DNA from: CAZBXE01 sp964496125
GTDB taxonomy: Bacteria > Chlamydiota > Chlamydiia > Chlamydiales > CAZBXE01
Length of the DNA stretch: 64,000 bases
Assembly: GCA_964496125.1 (NCBI GenBank)
Contig: CAZBXE010000006.1
Coordinates: 44,777 to 108,776, forward strand
Direction: 5' to 3'
How positions within the stretch are numbered: the stretch's first letter is position 1; each line of letters begins with the position of its first letter. The notes beneath the pieces are model-generated. The model saw nothing but the letters and a program-made list of their open reading frames with translations, was not told the DNA's origin and ran no database searches. The translations under genes were made by a program, and so were the position numbers. Shown here one piece after another: positions 17,322 to 27,020 of this stretch.

Positions 17322-18182
17322 ATGGTACCAAATCTTGATCTCGCAGGCGTATCAGATATCTACTTTCCCTTAGTCTCTATCCCTGGGATCGAGCCTCTGC
17401 AAGAACTCGTCAAAAAAATCAACGAAGCTGTTTCTGGCATCTTTGACTTTGTAATACCAAGAAATCCCGTGACAAAGAAACGTGAAATCCACTTTATTCC
17501 AGAATCGATTCTAATTCACCAAATCGAAGAAGCCTTTCCCGCCATCTGTGAAGCCCAGGGAGGGATTCTCCCAGATTCCTATGAGCTCAAAGCATGGGTA
17601 TCAAGAGTAGGTAACTCGCTGGCTGCGCAATCAGACTGCCCAGATCTCCCCTACGAATTTGTCATTCTCAATTCGGCTGTCGTGAATGCATGGAGCCTGC
17701 CTGGTGGGAAAATCGCCATTTGTAAAGGTCTATTAGACCAAATGAAAACCGAAGGACAACTTGCCAGCGTTTTATCGCATGAGATTGTACATGCCTGCGC
17801 CCGCCATAGCGGGACAAAAATGGAATTTGAAATTCTCTTAGCCTCCCTAGCGTGGCTTGGAGCTTTTGCTGCCGAGCTGCTTACAGGGTCATCAAGGCTT
17901 GGGGACCTTGTTGAAAACCTAGGCGGCGCAGGTGGTCACCTTGTCTCGCTTCAAAAAACCCGTACACAGGAATATGAAGCCGACTACTATGGCATGGGCT
18001 ACATGGCAAAAACCGGTTATAATCCAGCTGAGTTTCTCGACCTGATCCAGATTCTCGAAGGTCATGAAAAGTCAAAAAATGGTTCAGAACTTCTCCGTAC
18101 TCACCCCCATTCCAAAAACAGATTCGAACAAGCTACCCTCAGGCTTCGTGAGCTCCAGGGGGGCAAAACCCTATCTTCTTGA
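17322..18182 (+). CDS. M48-family zinc metalloprotease
   Basis: The 286-aa protein has the HExxH zinc site as SHEIVHACARHSG (about 149) and the third-ligand motif EYEADYYGMGYM (about 216), the arrangement of M48 peptidases. Substrate-binding contexts NAWSLPGGKIAICKGLL and LRTHPHSKNRF are also typical of the BepA/LoiP-like group. I see no signal peptide or membrane segment, whereas those relatives are periplasmic; the cellular location is therefore uncertain. The ATG at 17322 follows an AAGGAG site. Confidence 0.85.
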   Translation: MVPNLDLAGVSDIYFPLVSIPGIEPLQELVKKINEAVSGIFDFVIPRNPVTKKREIHFIPESILIHQIEEAFPAICEAQGGILPDSYELKAWVSRVGNSLAAQSDCPDLPYEFVILNSAVVNAWSLPGGKIAICKGLLDQMKTEGQLASVLSHEIVHACARHSGTKMEFEILLASLAWLGAFAAELLTGSSRLGDLVENLGGAGGHLVSLQKTRTQEYEADYYGMGYMAKTGYNPAEFLDLIQILEGHEKSKNGSELLRTHPHSKNRFEQATLRLRELQGGKTLSS

Positions 18183-18221
18183 AAACGAAGAAGAAATTAA
18201 AAAAATTGATGTAACTCGTTG

Positions 18222-18253
18222 TCTCTTAAAAATCTTCCAAGATTTTTAAGAGA
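18222..18253 (+). terminator. 15-bp perfect hairpin downstream of the M48 gene
   Basis: TCTCTTAAAAATCTT (18222-18236) and its exact complement (18239-18253) are separated by only CC, forming an AT-rich cruciform or hairpin. There is no immediate T run. It may be a bidirectional stop signal or an RNA-stability element between the protease gene and dnaA. Confidence 0.5.
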
Positions 18254-18265
18254 GGCGAGAATCGC

Positions 18266-18299
18266 AAAAAGGAGGCTTTGACAAGTTTCCTTTTTTTTT
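18266..18299 (+). terminator. Probable intrinsic terminator before dnaA
   Basis: AAAAAGGA (18266-18273) pairs with TCCTTTTT (18288-18295), with an inner CTT-TGAC-AAG hairpin, followed directly by more T residues. This A-stem-T arrangement is typical of a rho-independent terminator and would insulate dnaA from the upstream gene. Confidence 0.5.
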
Positions 18300-18470
18300 C
18301 TTCTCCCTTTTTTTGAACATCAACGAGTTGCATCGCAACAGCCATTTAGGGCTTAGATATTGCTTGCAGGGTTTCCTGCCCCCATGCTAGATTTGCGACG
18401 AAACGAGACCCAAAACCTTGTGGGTCAAATGTTCATAACTCAAGACTGTTGTTAATTAAGGAACGAAACA

Positions 18471-19820
18471 ATGCAAACTTCTGACGCACGTGATGCTTGG
18501 CATCAATTCCTGACTATCGCCAAGAAGAAGTGCTCTCCTGCCGCCTTTGGAAATTGGGTTGCTCCTATTCAACTCATCGAAGCAACCGTTGACGGACTCA
18601 TCTTGGAAGTTCCCAATGTCTTTGTAAAAGAATATTTGCTAAGTAACTTTGGAAAAGAACTCAGATCGCTCCTGCCACTTGATAACAAAGGAGATCCCGT
18701 CCTTGAATTTCTGATTGCGCCATCAAAAAATAAATCGATACCCAAAACAAAAACTTCTGAAAAAAAAGAAGAACAACGAACAGAGACGCACGGGGTCAAG
18801 ACATGTAAATTAAATCCTTACTACCGTTTTGAAAACTTTATTGAAGGCGCCGGAAACCAATTTGTAAAATCCGCTGCCGCAGGGATTGCTGCGCGCCCAG
18901 GGCAGAGTTATAACCCTCTTCTTATCCACGGAGGGGTAGGCCTTGGAAAAACCCACTTGCTTCACAGCATTGGACACGCCATACGAGAATCAAATAAAAA
19001 ACTTCGCGTGCAATGCATCACAACAGAAGCCTTCATCAACGAGCTTGTGGACCATCTCAGAAATAAGTCGATCGACCAGCTCAAGAGATTTTATCGTTCT
19101 GAAGTTGATGTCCTCCTTATAGACGACATCCAATTCCTACAAAATAGACTCAACTTCGAAGAAGAGTTCTGCCAGATGTTTGAAGCACTCATCAATGACA
19201 ACAAACAGATTGTGGTGACAAGTGATAAACCGCCCTCCCAGCTTCAGCTGTCGGAACGGATGGTCGCTCGCATGGAATGGGGCCTTGTGGCAGGAGTGGG
19301 AACACCCGATCTTGAAACGCGCGTTGCTATCCTTCAGTTCAAAGCGGAACAAAAAGGGCTTCACATCCCAAGCAGCATCGCCTTTTCAATTGCAGAGCAC
19401 ATTAATCACAACATTCGTCAATTGGAAGGGGCCATCAATCGTCTCACCGCGCATTCACGCCTTTTTAATGAAGACATCACAGAACAGCTTGTGGAAAAGG
19501 CCCTCGGCGAACTCGTCCAAACACCCCCAAAGGAAAAGACAACGGTTGATCAAATCTTAAAAAGCGTGGCAGCGGTTTTTCAAGTCAGTGTCAGCGACCT
19601 GAAAGGAATGACCCGTACAAAAGATATTGCTCTCCCTCGTCAGATTGCGATGTATCTTGCCAAGGAAATGATCAATGAGTCGCTCATTATGATTGGAGCA
19701 TCTTTTGGGAAGACCCACTCTACAATCCTACACGCATGCAAAAATATTGAGAAGCGACTTGAGTCGGATGATGCACTACGTAAACAGATCCGTGAAGTGC
19801 GCCGCAACCTCGCTGCCTAG
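18471..19820 (+). CDS. dnaA: Chromosomal replication initiator DnaA
   Basis: AAA+ initiator of 449 aa that binds DnaA boxes and melts the origin. Domain I is at the N-terminus (AWHQFLTIAKKKCSPAAFGNW), with a Lys/Glu-rich linker at about 85-110. Domain III has Walker A GGVGLGKTH (about 154) and Walker B LLIDDIQFL (about 203). The DNA-binding domain IV signature appears as KGMTRTKDIALPRQIAMYL and ASFGKTHSTI. Length and position after the TPR gene match the chlamydial dnaA at CT275. I see no clear cluster of TTATCCACA boxes beside it. Confidence 0.95.
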   Translation: MQTSDARDAWHQFLTIAKKKCSPAAFGNWVAPIQLIEATVDGLILEVPNVFVKEYLLSNFGKELRSLLPLDNKGDPVLEFLIAPSKNKSIPKTKTSEKKEEQRTETHGVKTCKLNPYYRFENFIEGAGNQFVKSAAAGIAARPGQSYNPLLIHGGVGLGKTHLLHSIGHAIRESNKKLRVQCITTEAFINELVDHLRNKSIDQLKRFYRSEVDVLLIDDIQFLQNRLNFEEEFCQMFEALINDNKQIVVTSDKPPSQLQLSERMVARMEWGLVAGVGTPDLETRVAILQFKAEQKGLHIPSSIAFSIAEHINHNIRQLEGAINRLTAHSRLFNEDITEQLVEKALGELVQTPPKEKTTVDQILKSVAAVFQVSVSDLKGMTRTKDIALPRQIAMYLAKEMINESLIMIGASFGKTHSTILHACKNIEKRLESDDALRKQIREVRRNLAA

Positions 19821-19847
19821 TGCAACTTTTAGAACTCATCTGTGGGA

Positions 19848-20951
19848 TTAAAAGAGGGAGAGGTAAAACTGCTCGTACTCAGAAACAATACGATCTGCAT
19901 TAAAAGTTGTGGTGGCACGCTCCTTAGCTGCTGCAGAGATCTGTCTTGCAAGAGTAGCATTTTGTAAAAGCTCTACCCCCATACGCGACATGTCCTGGAT
20001 CGCACCAGGAGGGAAAAGAAACCCAGAGACCTTATCCTCGATCAGCTCTGGAAGCCCTCCTACACGGCTTGCAATCACAGGTACTCCATACATCATCGCC
20101 TCGAGAGCTGCAAGACCAAAGCTCTCCTGTGCGCTTGGTAATAAAAAGAGATCACTTGCTGCAAGAAATGGATCTACATCCATAGCTACACCAAAGAAGT
20201 GAACATGTTCTTCCAGGGAAAGATTTGTCACAAGCTCCTTCACTTCTTCTAGCATGGGCCCTACCCCCACAAGCACAAGTTTACTAGGCACTTTTTTTCG
20301 AATTTCATGAAAAATCCGAACCACATCAGGCACCCGTTTCAAAAAACGAAAGTTAGAAGCATGCACAATCACCTTTTCATCTGGAGCAGCAATCTGCGCT
20401 CGGATATTTTTCTTAGGGGGATGGGGAACTACAAAATTGTAGATTACTCTCACATCACGGCAGATCCTAAAATTTCGGCACATCTCTTTTTTTAAGCTTT
20501 CAGAAACAGCTGTTACCCCATCACTTTCTTCGATGCTAAACTTCACGACAGCATGGTAGGAGGGGTCCTTACCCACAAGAGTGATGTCAGTCCCATGCAG
20601 TGTCGTTATGATTTTAGGGGCTTTTTCGCCCATAAGCTTCTTTGCAAGATAGGCGCTCGCTGCATGAGGTATGGCATAGTGCACATGCCAAAGATCAAGC
20701 CGCGCATTCCTTGCTACCTCTGCCATCTTTACAGAAAGAGAAAGAGCATAGTCTGGATATTTAAAGAGGTCATATTGGTTGATTTCTACCTGGTGAAAAA
20801 AGATATTGTTCGCATTCATATCAAGACGGAAGGGCGTATCGTAGGTAATAAAGTGGATCTCATGCCCACGTTTAGCCAGAGCCTCACCAAGACCTGTTGC
20901 CACAACACCGCTTCCCCCGAGAGTTGGATAGCACACAATACCAATCTTCAA
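19848..20951 (-). CDS. bshA: BshA, N-acetylglucosaminyl-malate synthase (bacillithiol)
   Basis: GT4-family glycosyltransferase joining GlcNAc from UDP-GlcNAc to L-malate, the first step of bacillithiol synthesis. The 367-aa protein starts KIGIVCYPTLGGSGVVATGL, the BshA N-terminal signature, with LWHVHYAIPHAASAYLAKKL and the C-terminal EX7E-type segment ESFGLAALEAMMYGVPVIAS. The frame is open upstream into bshB1, but a TTG at 20951 overlaps the bshB1 TGA as TTGA and aligns with the family start, so I chose it. The pair encodes the first two enzymes; bshC is not in the window. Confidence 0.88.
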   Translation of the reverse strand: MKIGIVCYPTLGGSGVVATGLGEALAKRGHEIHFITYDTPFRLDMNANNIFFHQVEINQYDLFKYPDYALSLSVKMAEVARNARLDLWHVHYAIPHAASAYLAKKLMGEKAPKIITTLHGTDITLVGKDPSYHAVVKFSIEESDGVTAVSESLKKEMCRNFRICRDVRVIYNFVVPHPPKKNIRAQIAAPDEKVIVHASNFRFLKRVPDVVRIFHEIRKKVPSKLVLVGVGPMLEEVKELVTNLSLEEHVHFFGVAMDVDPFLAASDLFLLPSAQESFGLAALEAMMYGVPVIASRVGGLPELIEDKVSGFLFPPGAIQDMSRMGVELLQNATLARQISAAAKERATTTFNADRIVSEYEQFYLSLF

Positions 20952-21631
20952 AGCTCGCGCGTCCCCTTTGCCACATGCAAAAGATCCTCTACTACAACCG
21001 GATTCCCAGCAACAAGACCCCCTGCATAGGAAACGTTGATCATCGTCCCAAAATAAGAAGCTGTCCTTAGGCACCACTCGGGAATATTAAACGTTTTAAC
21101 CTGACTTTCATGACACTCCATCATCTTTTTCCAAGTCTCAACATCATCTGAGATATCTACAAGAAAATCAGGCTTACTCTCCGACTGGCTTAGGTAATGC
21201 AATATCCCTTCCACTCGGTGAATTTGTTTGTCGCTCCAAAGAGTGGCAAACCTAGCATAGCGGCACGCATGGCGCGCCATCACGCCAAGAGCTAGATGAT
21301 CGGGATGATTCATCTCTCCTCGCCATAAAGGGGCAAGAACAAGGCGAGGTTTCACCTCCCGGATGACCTTTGCAAGTTTCATCCTACCCTCAAAGGAGTC
21401 AAACACCCTGCAATCCTGAAAATCAAGAAAGATTCTCCTTGCACCGATGACTTTAGCAGCCCGAATACCTTCTTCCCTTCTCACATGCGGTGTGCCATGC
21501 GTACCCATCTCGCCAAGCGTTGCATCGGCAATGACAATTTCTTTTCCAAGACGTGCCATCTTGCACAAAATTCCTCCACAGAAGAATTCTACGTCATCAG
21601 GATGGGCACCAAATGCTAAAATATCTACCAT
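20948..21631 (-). CDS. bshB1: BshB1, GlcNAc-malate deacetylase (bacillithiol)
   Basis: LmbE-like zinc deacetylase of 227 aa that removes the acetyl group from GlcNAc-malate. The zinc and catalytic motif AHPDD is at residues 8-12. GEMGTHGTP, RREEGIRAAKVIGARRIFLDF and the GEMNHPDHLALG segment are characteristic of BshB1 rather than general LmbE proteins. It directly precedes bshA with translational coupling. These genes imply a glucosamine-based low-molecular-weight thiol used in redox and electrophile defence. Confidence 0.88.
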   Translation of the reverse strand: MVDILAFGAHPDDVEFFCGGILCKMARLGKEIVIADATLGEMGTHGTPHVRREEGIRAAKVIGARRIFLDFQDCRVFDSFEGRMKLAKVIREVKPRLVLAPLWRGEMNHPDHLALGVMARHACRYARFATLWSDKQIHRVEGILHYLSQSESKPDFLVDISDDVETWKKMMECHESQVKTFNIPEWCLRTASYFGTMINVSYAGGLVAGNPVVVEDLLHVAKGTREL

Positions 21632-21640
21632 ATCCGCACT

Positions 21641-22258
21641 CTACTCATGTTGTTGCAAAAGCGCAAGTGCGTAAATGCCTTTGGGACGATTCTTGATCAG
21701 GTCAGAGGCAAAGGAAAAAAGGGGGCAGCCCTCCCCCATTTCATCACCTATAATCAAAATGGTTTTGTCCTCGAGTGTATCTGCTCTTTTTTTTTTGCCA
21801 AAGATCTTTTGGATCGTCTTGGCAGCTAAAGAAGAAAAGCTCTCTCCTAAAAATAGCTTTTCTAAAAACGACGAAGGGCAAGGAAGGATGAGATCAGGCA
21901 AGGGAAAGTGGAGATGTAAAAACTGGATAGTCATCCAGGCAGCGAGCCCCTCAGCAAGGTAGGTCTGCCCAAATTTAGATACTCGCTTGAGCAAACAACT
22001 CGCAGGAGAAGAGGCGGCAAATGCGGAGGCTCCCCGAGTCAAGAGAGGACGTTTCTTCTTGCATACGTGACATCTTCCCTTTTTTATTCCGGAAGAAAAG
22101 CAAAGAGGGCACCTCTCTTCTGTTTCCAGGAGAATCAGCTCACTTTGGCAACCCGCACAGAGAATATACACCCCCTTTTGCAACCGACCCCTGCAGAAAA
22201 GACAAAAGGGAGGGTAAACAAGATCCAAAATCTTCTCTAGGCTAATCATCTGAAGCAA
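21641..22258 (-). CDS. ComF-like protein with degenerate phosphoribosyltransferase loop
   Basis: The 205-aa protein has the ComF N-terminal layout: two CxxC pairs (CLFC, CAGC) and a further CPLC/CHVC set forming a zinc-finger region (about 17-75), then a PRTase-type core. The PRPP loop, normally close to VDDVxTTGxT, reads ILIIGDEMGEGCP, so enzyme activity is doubtful. In competent bacteria ComF helps DNA uptake, but its chemistry is unclear. The start overlaps the end of the large upstream gene by 17 nt, and the stop is 9 nt from bshB1. Confidence 0.72.
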   Translation of the reverse strand: MLQMISLEKILDLVYPPFCLFCRGRLQKGVYILCAGCQSELILLETEERCPLCFSSGIKKGRCHVCKKKRPLLTRGASAFAASSPASCLLKRVSKFGQTYLAEGLAAWMTIQFLHLHFPLPDLILPCPSSFLEKLFLGESFSSLAAKTIQKIFGKKKRADTLEDKTILIIGDEMGEGCPLFSFASDLIKNRPKGIYALALLQQHE

Positions 22259-25200
22259 TTAGACTTTGGCGAGTGACAGCAAAGCTTGGTGCCTGCAGCG
22301 CGCCGCTTAAGGTAAGAATATATTGTTCGGCAAGCTTGAGAAGAAGGCTGTTTTGCTTCATCTGCACCTGGAGAAAAAGGTTACCATCAAAATCGAAAAA
22401 ATTCGGCGTTGTACTCTTAGGAAGATAAAACTTGGAGACCTTACCTTTGCTGTATACATCCTTGAATTTCGTCAGAAGCACCTTTCCTTCCTCGATCGAA
22501 TAATAAATAGTTCCGGATTGGGGGCTAAAAAGGGATAAGTCCAAGTCGAAACCAGAAACCGCTTCTTTCGGCAAGGGAAGAAGAGGCTTTGCTTTTTCCC
22601 CCTTTCCCTCATTGTAAACAAACTGGATCTTTCCAGAACCTGTATACGAGTTTTCATCCCCCATTTGTCCTTTAAAGTCAGAGAGTTCCAAGCGCCGGAT
22701 CATGAGCCCCTCTTTTTGCGCTTTGAGAAGCGTTCTCTCTTTCTTTAAGTTCCGTGGAATGAAATTAGAAAGAGAAAGAGAGGGAATCCAAAAATCCCAA
22801 TGATTTCCCTTCTCCTTCAAATAAAGGTGGTCTGCTATCAAAACCAGTGCAGGATCCTCCATTCTCATATGGTAGACAGAAAGGCTTTTTGGCTCAAAGA
22901 CAATGTCTGCCCTCAAGGTGTCAAAGGTATAACCCAAACACTCCACATGAGAACCTTGTAGCACCCCCTGAAAACCTTCCCATTTCCGGGCTGCAGCATC
23001 GTAAGAAAACTTACCCGAAAGACCATATCCTTGTCCAAACTTCCAAAATTCGAGGGTTTCCTTAAAAGAGTCGGAAAAAAGGGGGAAGGCATAGCGTCCA
23101 TCTACTAAGACGTCTCCCTGAAAAAAGAGAGAACCCTTAGGCCCGGAAATAGGCCTTAGTTTTACATCTAGACCACAAAAAGTGCCCTCTACCTTGTGGA
23201 TAACAAGCCCTTTTTCTGCATTCCAAGTCCAAGAAACTGTAAGCGGTGTCTCCCCGCGCTCCTTTTCCTCGATTTCCAAAAAAGAGATCTCTCCCGCATC
23301 AAAACTCTCACTTGAAAAGGTAGCTCTAACGGGCCAAAACCGATCTCCTAATTTAACATCAGCCATGAGGGAAAGCAGGTTAGGCTCTTTTTTTAGGATC
23401 AAACTTTTGACAGTATAAACATCATCAAGAAAAGTATAGGCGCCTTCATCTAAAGAAAGCTGTAAGTGTCTAGTCCCTAGCTTTTGCATCAGAGAAAACG
23501 AGCCAGAAAGAACCCCCTCTTTTCGAGATTGAATCAATGCAGCTGCAAAAGAAGGCTCCAGAGTGCCAGGAAATTGTGCCTGCAGAGCTTCAAGAAGAAA
23601 AGGCAGGTGCCGACAGGGAGCCCCAAAATAAACATTTTCTAGGGTGAAATCAGAGAGAGAAAAATCGTAATCTACACGGTCTAAAGAAATGGAGGAAAGC
23701 TCTAACCCCTCGTAAGCAAGGACTGTCCTCATACCGCCGAGCGTGAACCCTCGGTCAGAAACAAAGTGGCAAAACACATGCTCTGCATCCTTAAGCTTCC
23801 AGTCATTGAGACCTAGTTCTTTTAAACTAAGATCTAGCGTTGTGTCTACCTTAACCCAGTTCTCTTCGGTCAAAAAGTCAAGATCCATAAATCCTGTTCC
23901 CTTCAAGACACCCTGGCAGTTTAGATTTTTAAGTATATTTTGTAAAAATTGCCATTCAGGCAACCTGCCTAAATTCACAACAAGCTTTTGTACTTTCCCT
24001 GTAAACCTTTGCTTTTGGCCTATATACTCTCCCTCCAGAGCCAAAAGAAACCACTTCCCATGCTGAAGCCCGAGAAATGGAATATCCCAAGAACTCTCTT
24101 TTTTCTGAAGATCTGCAGAAATAGAAATTTCCCCAAGTTTAATTTGGTCAATGCTTAATGCATCTCCCTTCTTTTGTCCTTGAAGTACAATTTCCTGAAA
24201 ATACGCCTCTCCAACCGATACAGCCTCCCCTTTTGCAAAAAATTGGAACAGAGAAGAGGGACCCTCATAACCAAGTTGCAGAAAAATCGGTCCCTCGGCA
24301 CTCTCTACCTTGCTGATCTCTTGGGCTAATTTCCCTGGAAAAAGCCCCGGCAGTTTTTCACTAATCCTCTTAAAATCTTTCAGTGTCTCACTCAAAGAAA
24401 GAACCACTTCCAAAGAAAGAGACTGGAGCAAAGTGCCCCCTTGCAGAGTTAGCTCAAAAAGCCTCGGGTGAACATGGCTAATGTGTGTCTTTCCGTAATC
24501 AAACTCAAACTGCATGAGTCCATCTTTATTTTTAAAGGAATTGCCCGCAAGGCGCACCATATCCCGGTTGCAATCCCCCATCCAAACGTCAAATTGGGAA
24601 CGTGTGTTTTCGATATCCAGAACTGTAATATGGTCGGCAGAGAGGGTAAACTCCTCTTGTTCTTTTACACCTCCTAAGAGAATTTTCCCACCTACATCAT
24701 GAATATCCAAAACACCTTTTGCATGGTTGTAGGAGAAACCAAACGCAAGATCTTTGCAGTCCACATCAGAAAAAAGGGACCAGAGACCAGTTTGCTCGAA
24801 TTTTCCCCCAACCTGAAAGTCAATGTGGTTTCCTGTAGGGTTAAAAGCAATGTGGAAAAAACTAGGAGAAGAAACCTCTTTTAAATCACCCTGCAAAGTA
24901 CATATGGGAAGTGAAAAAAGAGGATTTATTCGTGAAACTAGCTTTGTGAACTTATCGATGGGTCCTGAGAAAGAATCTGTATACAACTCGAGGTCAAACA
25001 CCCCCTCTTCTAATCGCTCCCCCTCAAGCGAAAGATTTGCTGTAAAAGAAACCCCCTCAATTGTGGCTACTATATCCGTAAGGGTAGCACGCCGATCAAT
25101 CCAGTGAACATTGGCGGAGGATAAAGAGGCAGTGAGCCCACTTGGTTTATGGAAATAGCTTGCATTTTGCAAGGGGAAAAATCCATAGCCTACACCCTTT

Positions 25201-27020
25201 GTAAAGTCAAAATAGTGCTTGCCCCCTTTCGCTTCCTCCATCGTAAAAACAAAGAAAGGATTTTCGAGGCGCAAAGAAGCAAGATCAAAGCTTACATCAC
25301 AACCTTCTAAATCAAATGTGCCCGCAAGGTGTGATGTCTTGAACTCTTCGAGTACTTCTTGGCCCCCAAAAAAGTATGGCGTGATAGTAATTTCCCTCCC
25401 CTGAAACCACCCACCGCGCAAACTCTTCGGCAAACTAAACAGATCGGCAAGCTCACAACTTCGTTCGGGCAGGAAAAAGCCAAAATCAATTCTCTCCTCC
25501 CCACGAATAACCCTCCCTTCGCAAAGAGCACCCTCTTCGTCTGTAGACAGTGCTGCCGTGACTTCAAGAAACGCTTCAGAAAAGCAAGGTGACTGCTCTA
25601 CAAAATACGAACCTTCTCGCAAATCACTTTGGACATAAAGGCTTGTCTTTTGCCCACAAAGCTCCATTTTTATAGAGGACCAACTCGCTGAAAACAAGCC
25701 TTTAGCCTGGCTTATCGAAACATTTTGCCCCCTGAGATCAGAAAGCTTCCAAGAAACAAGATCATGACCAGAAACATACAGCGATAGATCTCCTGAAAAA
25801 GCTCCCCGGTTAAGAGAAATCCCTTCCCGACCAAAGAAAGGGAGCAAGGCACTGGCTTCCTCTTCCGTGAAGTTAGAAAAATGGAACACAAATTCCACTT
25901 GCCCCTTTTCCTTTCTACAAAAATCGCAGGCCACTTCTACATGCGGCCTGTTGGGTGGATACAGGGTAAGTGTTGCCTGTAAATCTTTTCCCCCGAACGA
26001 TCCAGTCACCACTGAAAAGGGAGAAAGAACACTCGTAGCCAAAGAAGCACCTTGAAAGGAGAGAGATGTAACCAGCCCCGCCCCCATTTGAAAGCCACCA
26101 GATGTTGCAAAAAAAGACATGCCTGAGAGGTTAAAGGTAGCAGGCTTTTCTAAAACAATCTCCCCGCAGCCATCCTCTAGAGAAAATGAGATCATTTCCC
26201 CTTTCAGTGCAAGTGGGTAGCGGCTATGCTGCATATCAACATCATAAAGCCCCCCTTTTGCCCACGTCAAGACCACCTCTTCTTTCTGTATCTGCAAGGT
26301 TGCCTCGGCTTCAGCTCTGCCACCTCGGCATAAAAGCCCTTTTGGCAAAACTCCAAAATCCTGTAAAAGGGGCATCAAAAAGAGAAGAGGAGTACCGTCT
26401 AACTGAAAACGCTCGTTCCAAATCCCGTTATTTTTGAAAAACGATACGGAAAGTGTTTCCCTTTCTGAGAAGGTAATTTCTGCATGTCCTTCTCCCCCCG
26501 CCTTATTTCCAAACCGGGCCTGAAAGGGAACAGGAGCAAAATCTGGGAGGGCAATACACCCCCCCTCAAAGGCTAAATCCCATTGCAAATGAAATGGAGA
26601 AAAAGGCACGCGTCTCTTAGAGACCAAGAAAAAATCTTTAGTCTCATTGGGAAGAAGCGCAAAATAAGGCTTGTCAACAACGATAGAGGCCTCCATCTGC
26701 CATCTTGCAGGATGAAAACAAAGATCGATGGCAATGTGACTTGCTCTCCATTCTCCAAGAGATGGATGCTTTAATGTTGGTTTGTCTAAAACAATTTTCC
26801 CTTCAGCATACGTGAGGGACTCGTACTGAAGGGGCGTGTCAAAAAACGCATGTGCGAAATACTGAACACTCCAGGCAGCACACTGTGTACGAAATAAGGT
26901 AGTAGAGACAAAAAGCAAGGAAAAAAAAAGGAGAAGAGGAAGGTACACCCTTTTTTTAAAACGTCTTCCCTTGGCTTTCTTCCCCGGCGCTTCCTTGTTA
27001 CATTTTACATTTTTTTTCAT
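22242..27020 (-). CDS. Large AsmA/TamB-like envelope protein
   Basis: Very long protein (1592 aa) from the ATG at 27020, which overlaps the upstream stop as ATGA; the frame is open back to 27071 but coupling favours 27020. A basic N-terminus is followed by one membrane segment (about 30-48). The rest is a long run of short beta-rich segments with phrases such as FDFDGNLFLQVQ and LSGALQAPSF near the C-terminus, typical of AsmA/TamB/YhdP-type proteins that bridge the periplasm and move lipids. Family membership is inferred from size, topology and these patterns, not from a diagnostic motif. It is sandwiched between a membrane-fusion protein gene and comF-like. Confidence 0.6.
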   Translation of the reverse strand: MKKNVKCNKEAPGKKAKGRRFKKRVYLPLLLFFSLLFVSTTLFRTQCAAWSVQYFAHAFFDTPLQYESLTYAEGKIVLDKPTLKHPSLGEWRASHIAIDLCFHPARWQMEASIVVDKPYFALLPNETKDFFLVSKRRVPFSPFHLQWDLAFEGGCIALPDFAPVPFQARFGNKAGGEGHAEITFSERETLSVSFFKNNGIWNERFQLDGTPLLFLMPLLQDFGVLPKGLLCRGGRAEAEATLQIQKEEVVLTWAKGGLYDVDMQHSRYPLALKGEMISFSLEDGCGEIVLEKPATFNLSGMSFFATSGGFQMGAGLVTSLSFQGASLATSVLSPFSVVTGSFGGKDLQATLTLYPPNRPHVEVACDFCRKEKGQVEFVFHFSNFTEEEASALLPFFGREGISLNRGAFSGDLSLYVSGHDLVSWKLSDLRGQNVSISQAKGLFSASWSSIKMELCGQKTSLYVQSDLREGSYFVEQSPCFSEAFLEVTAALSTDEEGALCEGRVIRGEERIDFGFFLPERSCELADLFSLPKSLRGGWFQGREITITPYFFGGQEVLEEFKTSHLAGTFDLEGCDVSFDLASLRLENPFFVFTMEEAKGGKHYFDFTKGVGYGFFPLQNASYFHKPSGLTASLSSANVHWIDRRATLTDIVATIEGVSFTANLSLEGERLEEGVFDLELYTDSFSGPIDKFTKLVSRINPLFSLPICTLQGDLKEVSSPSFFHIAFNPTGNHIDFQVGGKFEQTGLWSLFSDVDCKDLAFGFSYNHAKGVLDIHDVGGKILLGGVKEQEEFTLSADHITVLDIENTRSQFDVWMGDCNRDMVRLAGNSFKNKDGLMQFEFDYGKTHISHVHPRLFELTLQGGTLLQSLSLEVVLSLSETLKDFKRISEKLPGLFPGKLAQEISKVESAEGPIFLQLGYEGPSSLFQFFAKGEAVSVGEAYFQEIVLQGQKKGDALSIDQIKLGEISISADLQKKESSWDIPFLGLQHGKWFLLALEGEYIGQKQRFTGKVQKLVVNLGRLPEWQFLQNILKNLNCQGVLKGTGFMDLDFLTEENWVKVDTTLDLSLKELGLNDWKLKDAEHVFCHFVSDRGFTLGGMRTVLAYEGLELSSISLDRVDYDFSLSDFTLENVYFGAPCRHLPFLLEALQAQFPGTLEPSFAAALIQSRKEGVLSGSFSLMQKLGTRHLQLSLDEGAYTFLDDVYTVKSLILKKEPNLLSLMADVKLGDRFWPVRATFSSESFDAGEISFLEIEEKERGETPLTVSWTWNAEKGLVIHKVEGTFCGLDVKLRPISGPKGSLFFQGDVLVDGRYAFPLFSDSFKETLEFWKFGQGYGLSGKFSYDAAARKWEGFQGVLQGSHVECLGYTFDTLRADIVFEPKSLSVYHMRMEDPALVLIADHLYLKEKGNHWDFWIPSLSLSNFIPRNLKKERTLLKAQKEGLMIRRLELSDFKGQMGDENSYTGSGKIQFVYNEGKGEKAKPLLPLPKEAVSGFDLDLSLFSPQSGTIYYSIEEGKVLLTKFKDVYSKGKVSKFYLPKSTTPNFFDFDGNLFLQVQMKQNSLLLKLAEQYILTLSGALQAPSFAVTRQSLIASDD

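Noticed and set aside
18300..18470. Possible replication origin beside dnaA
   Set aside because: No cluster of TTATCCACA-type DnaA boxes or AT-rich repeats could be found, only hairpins.
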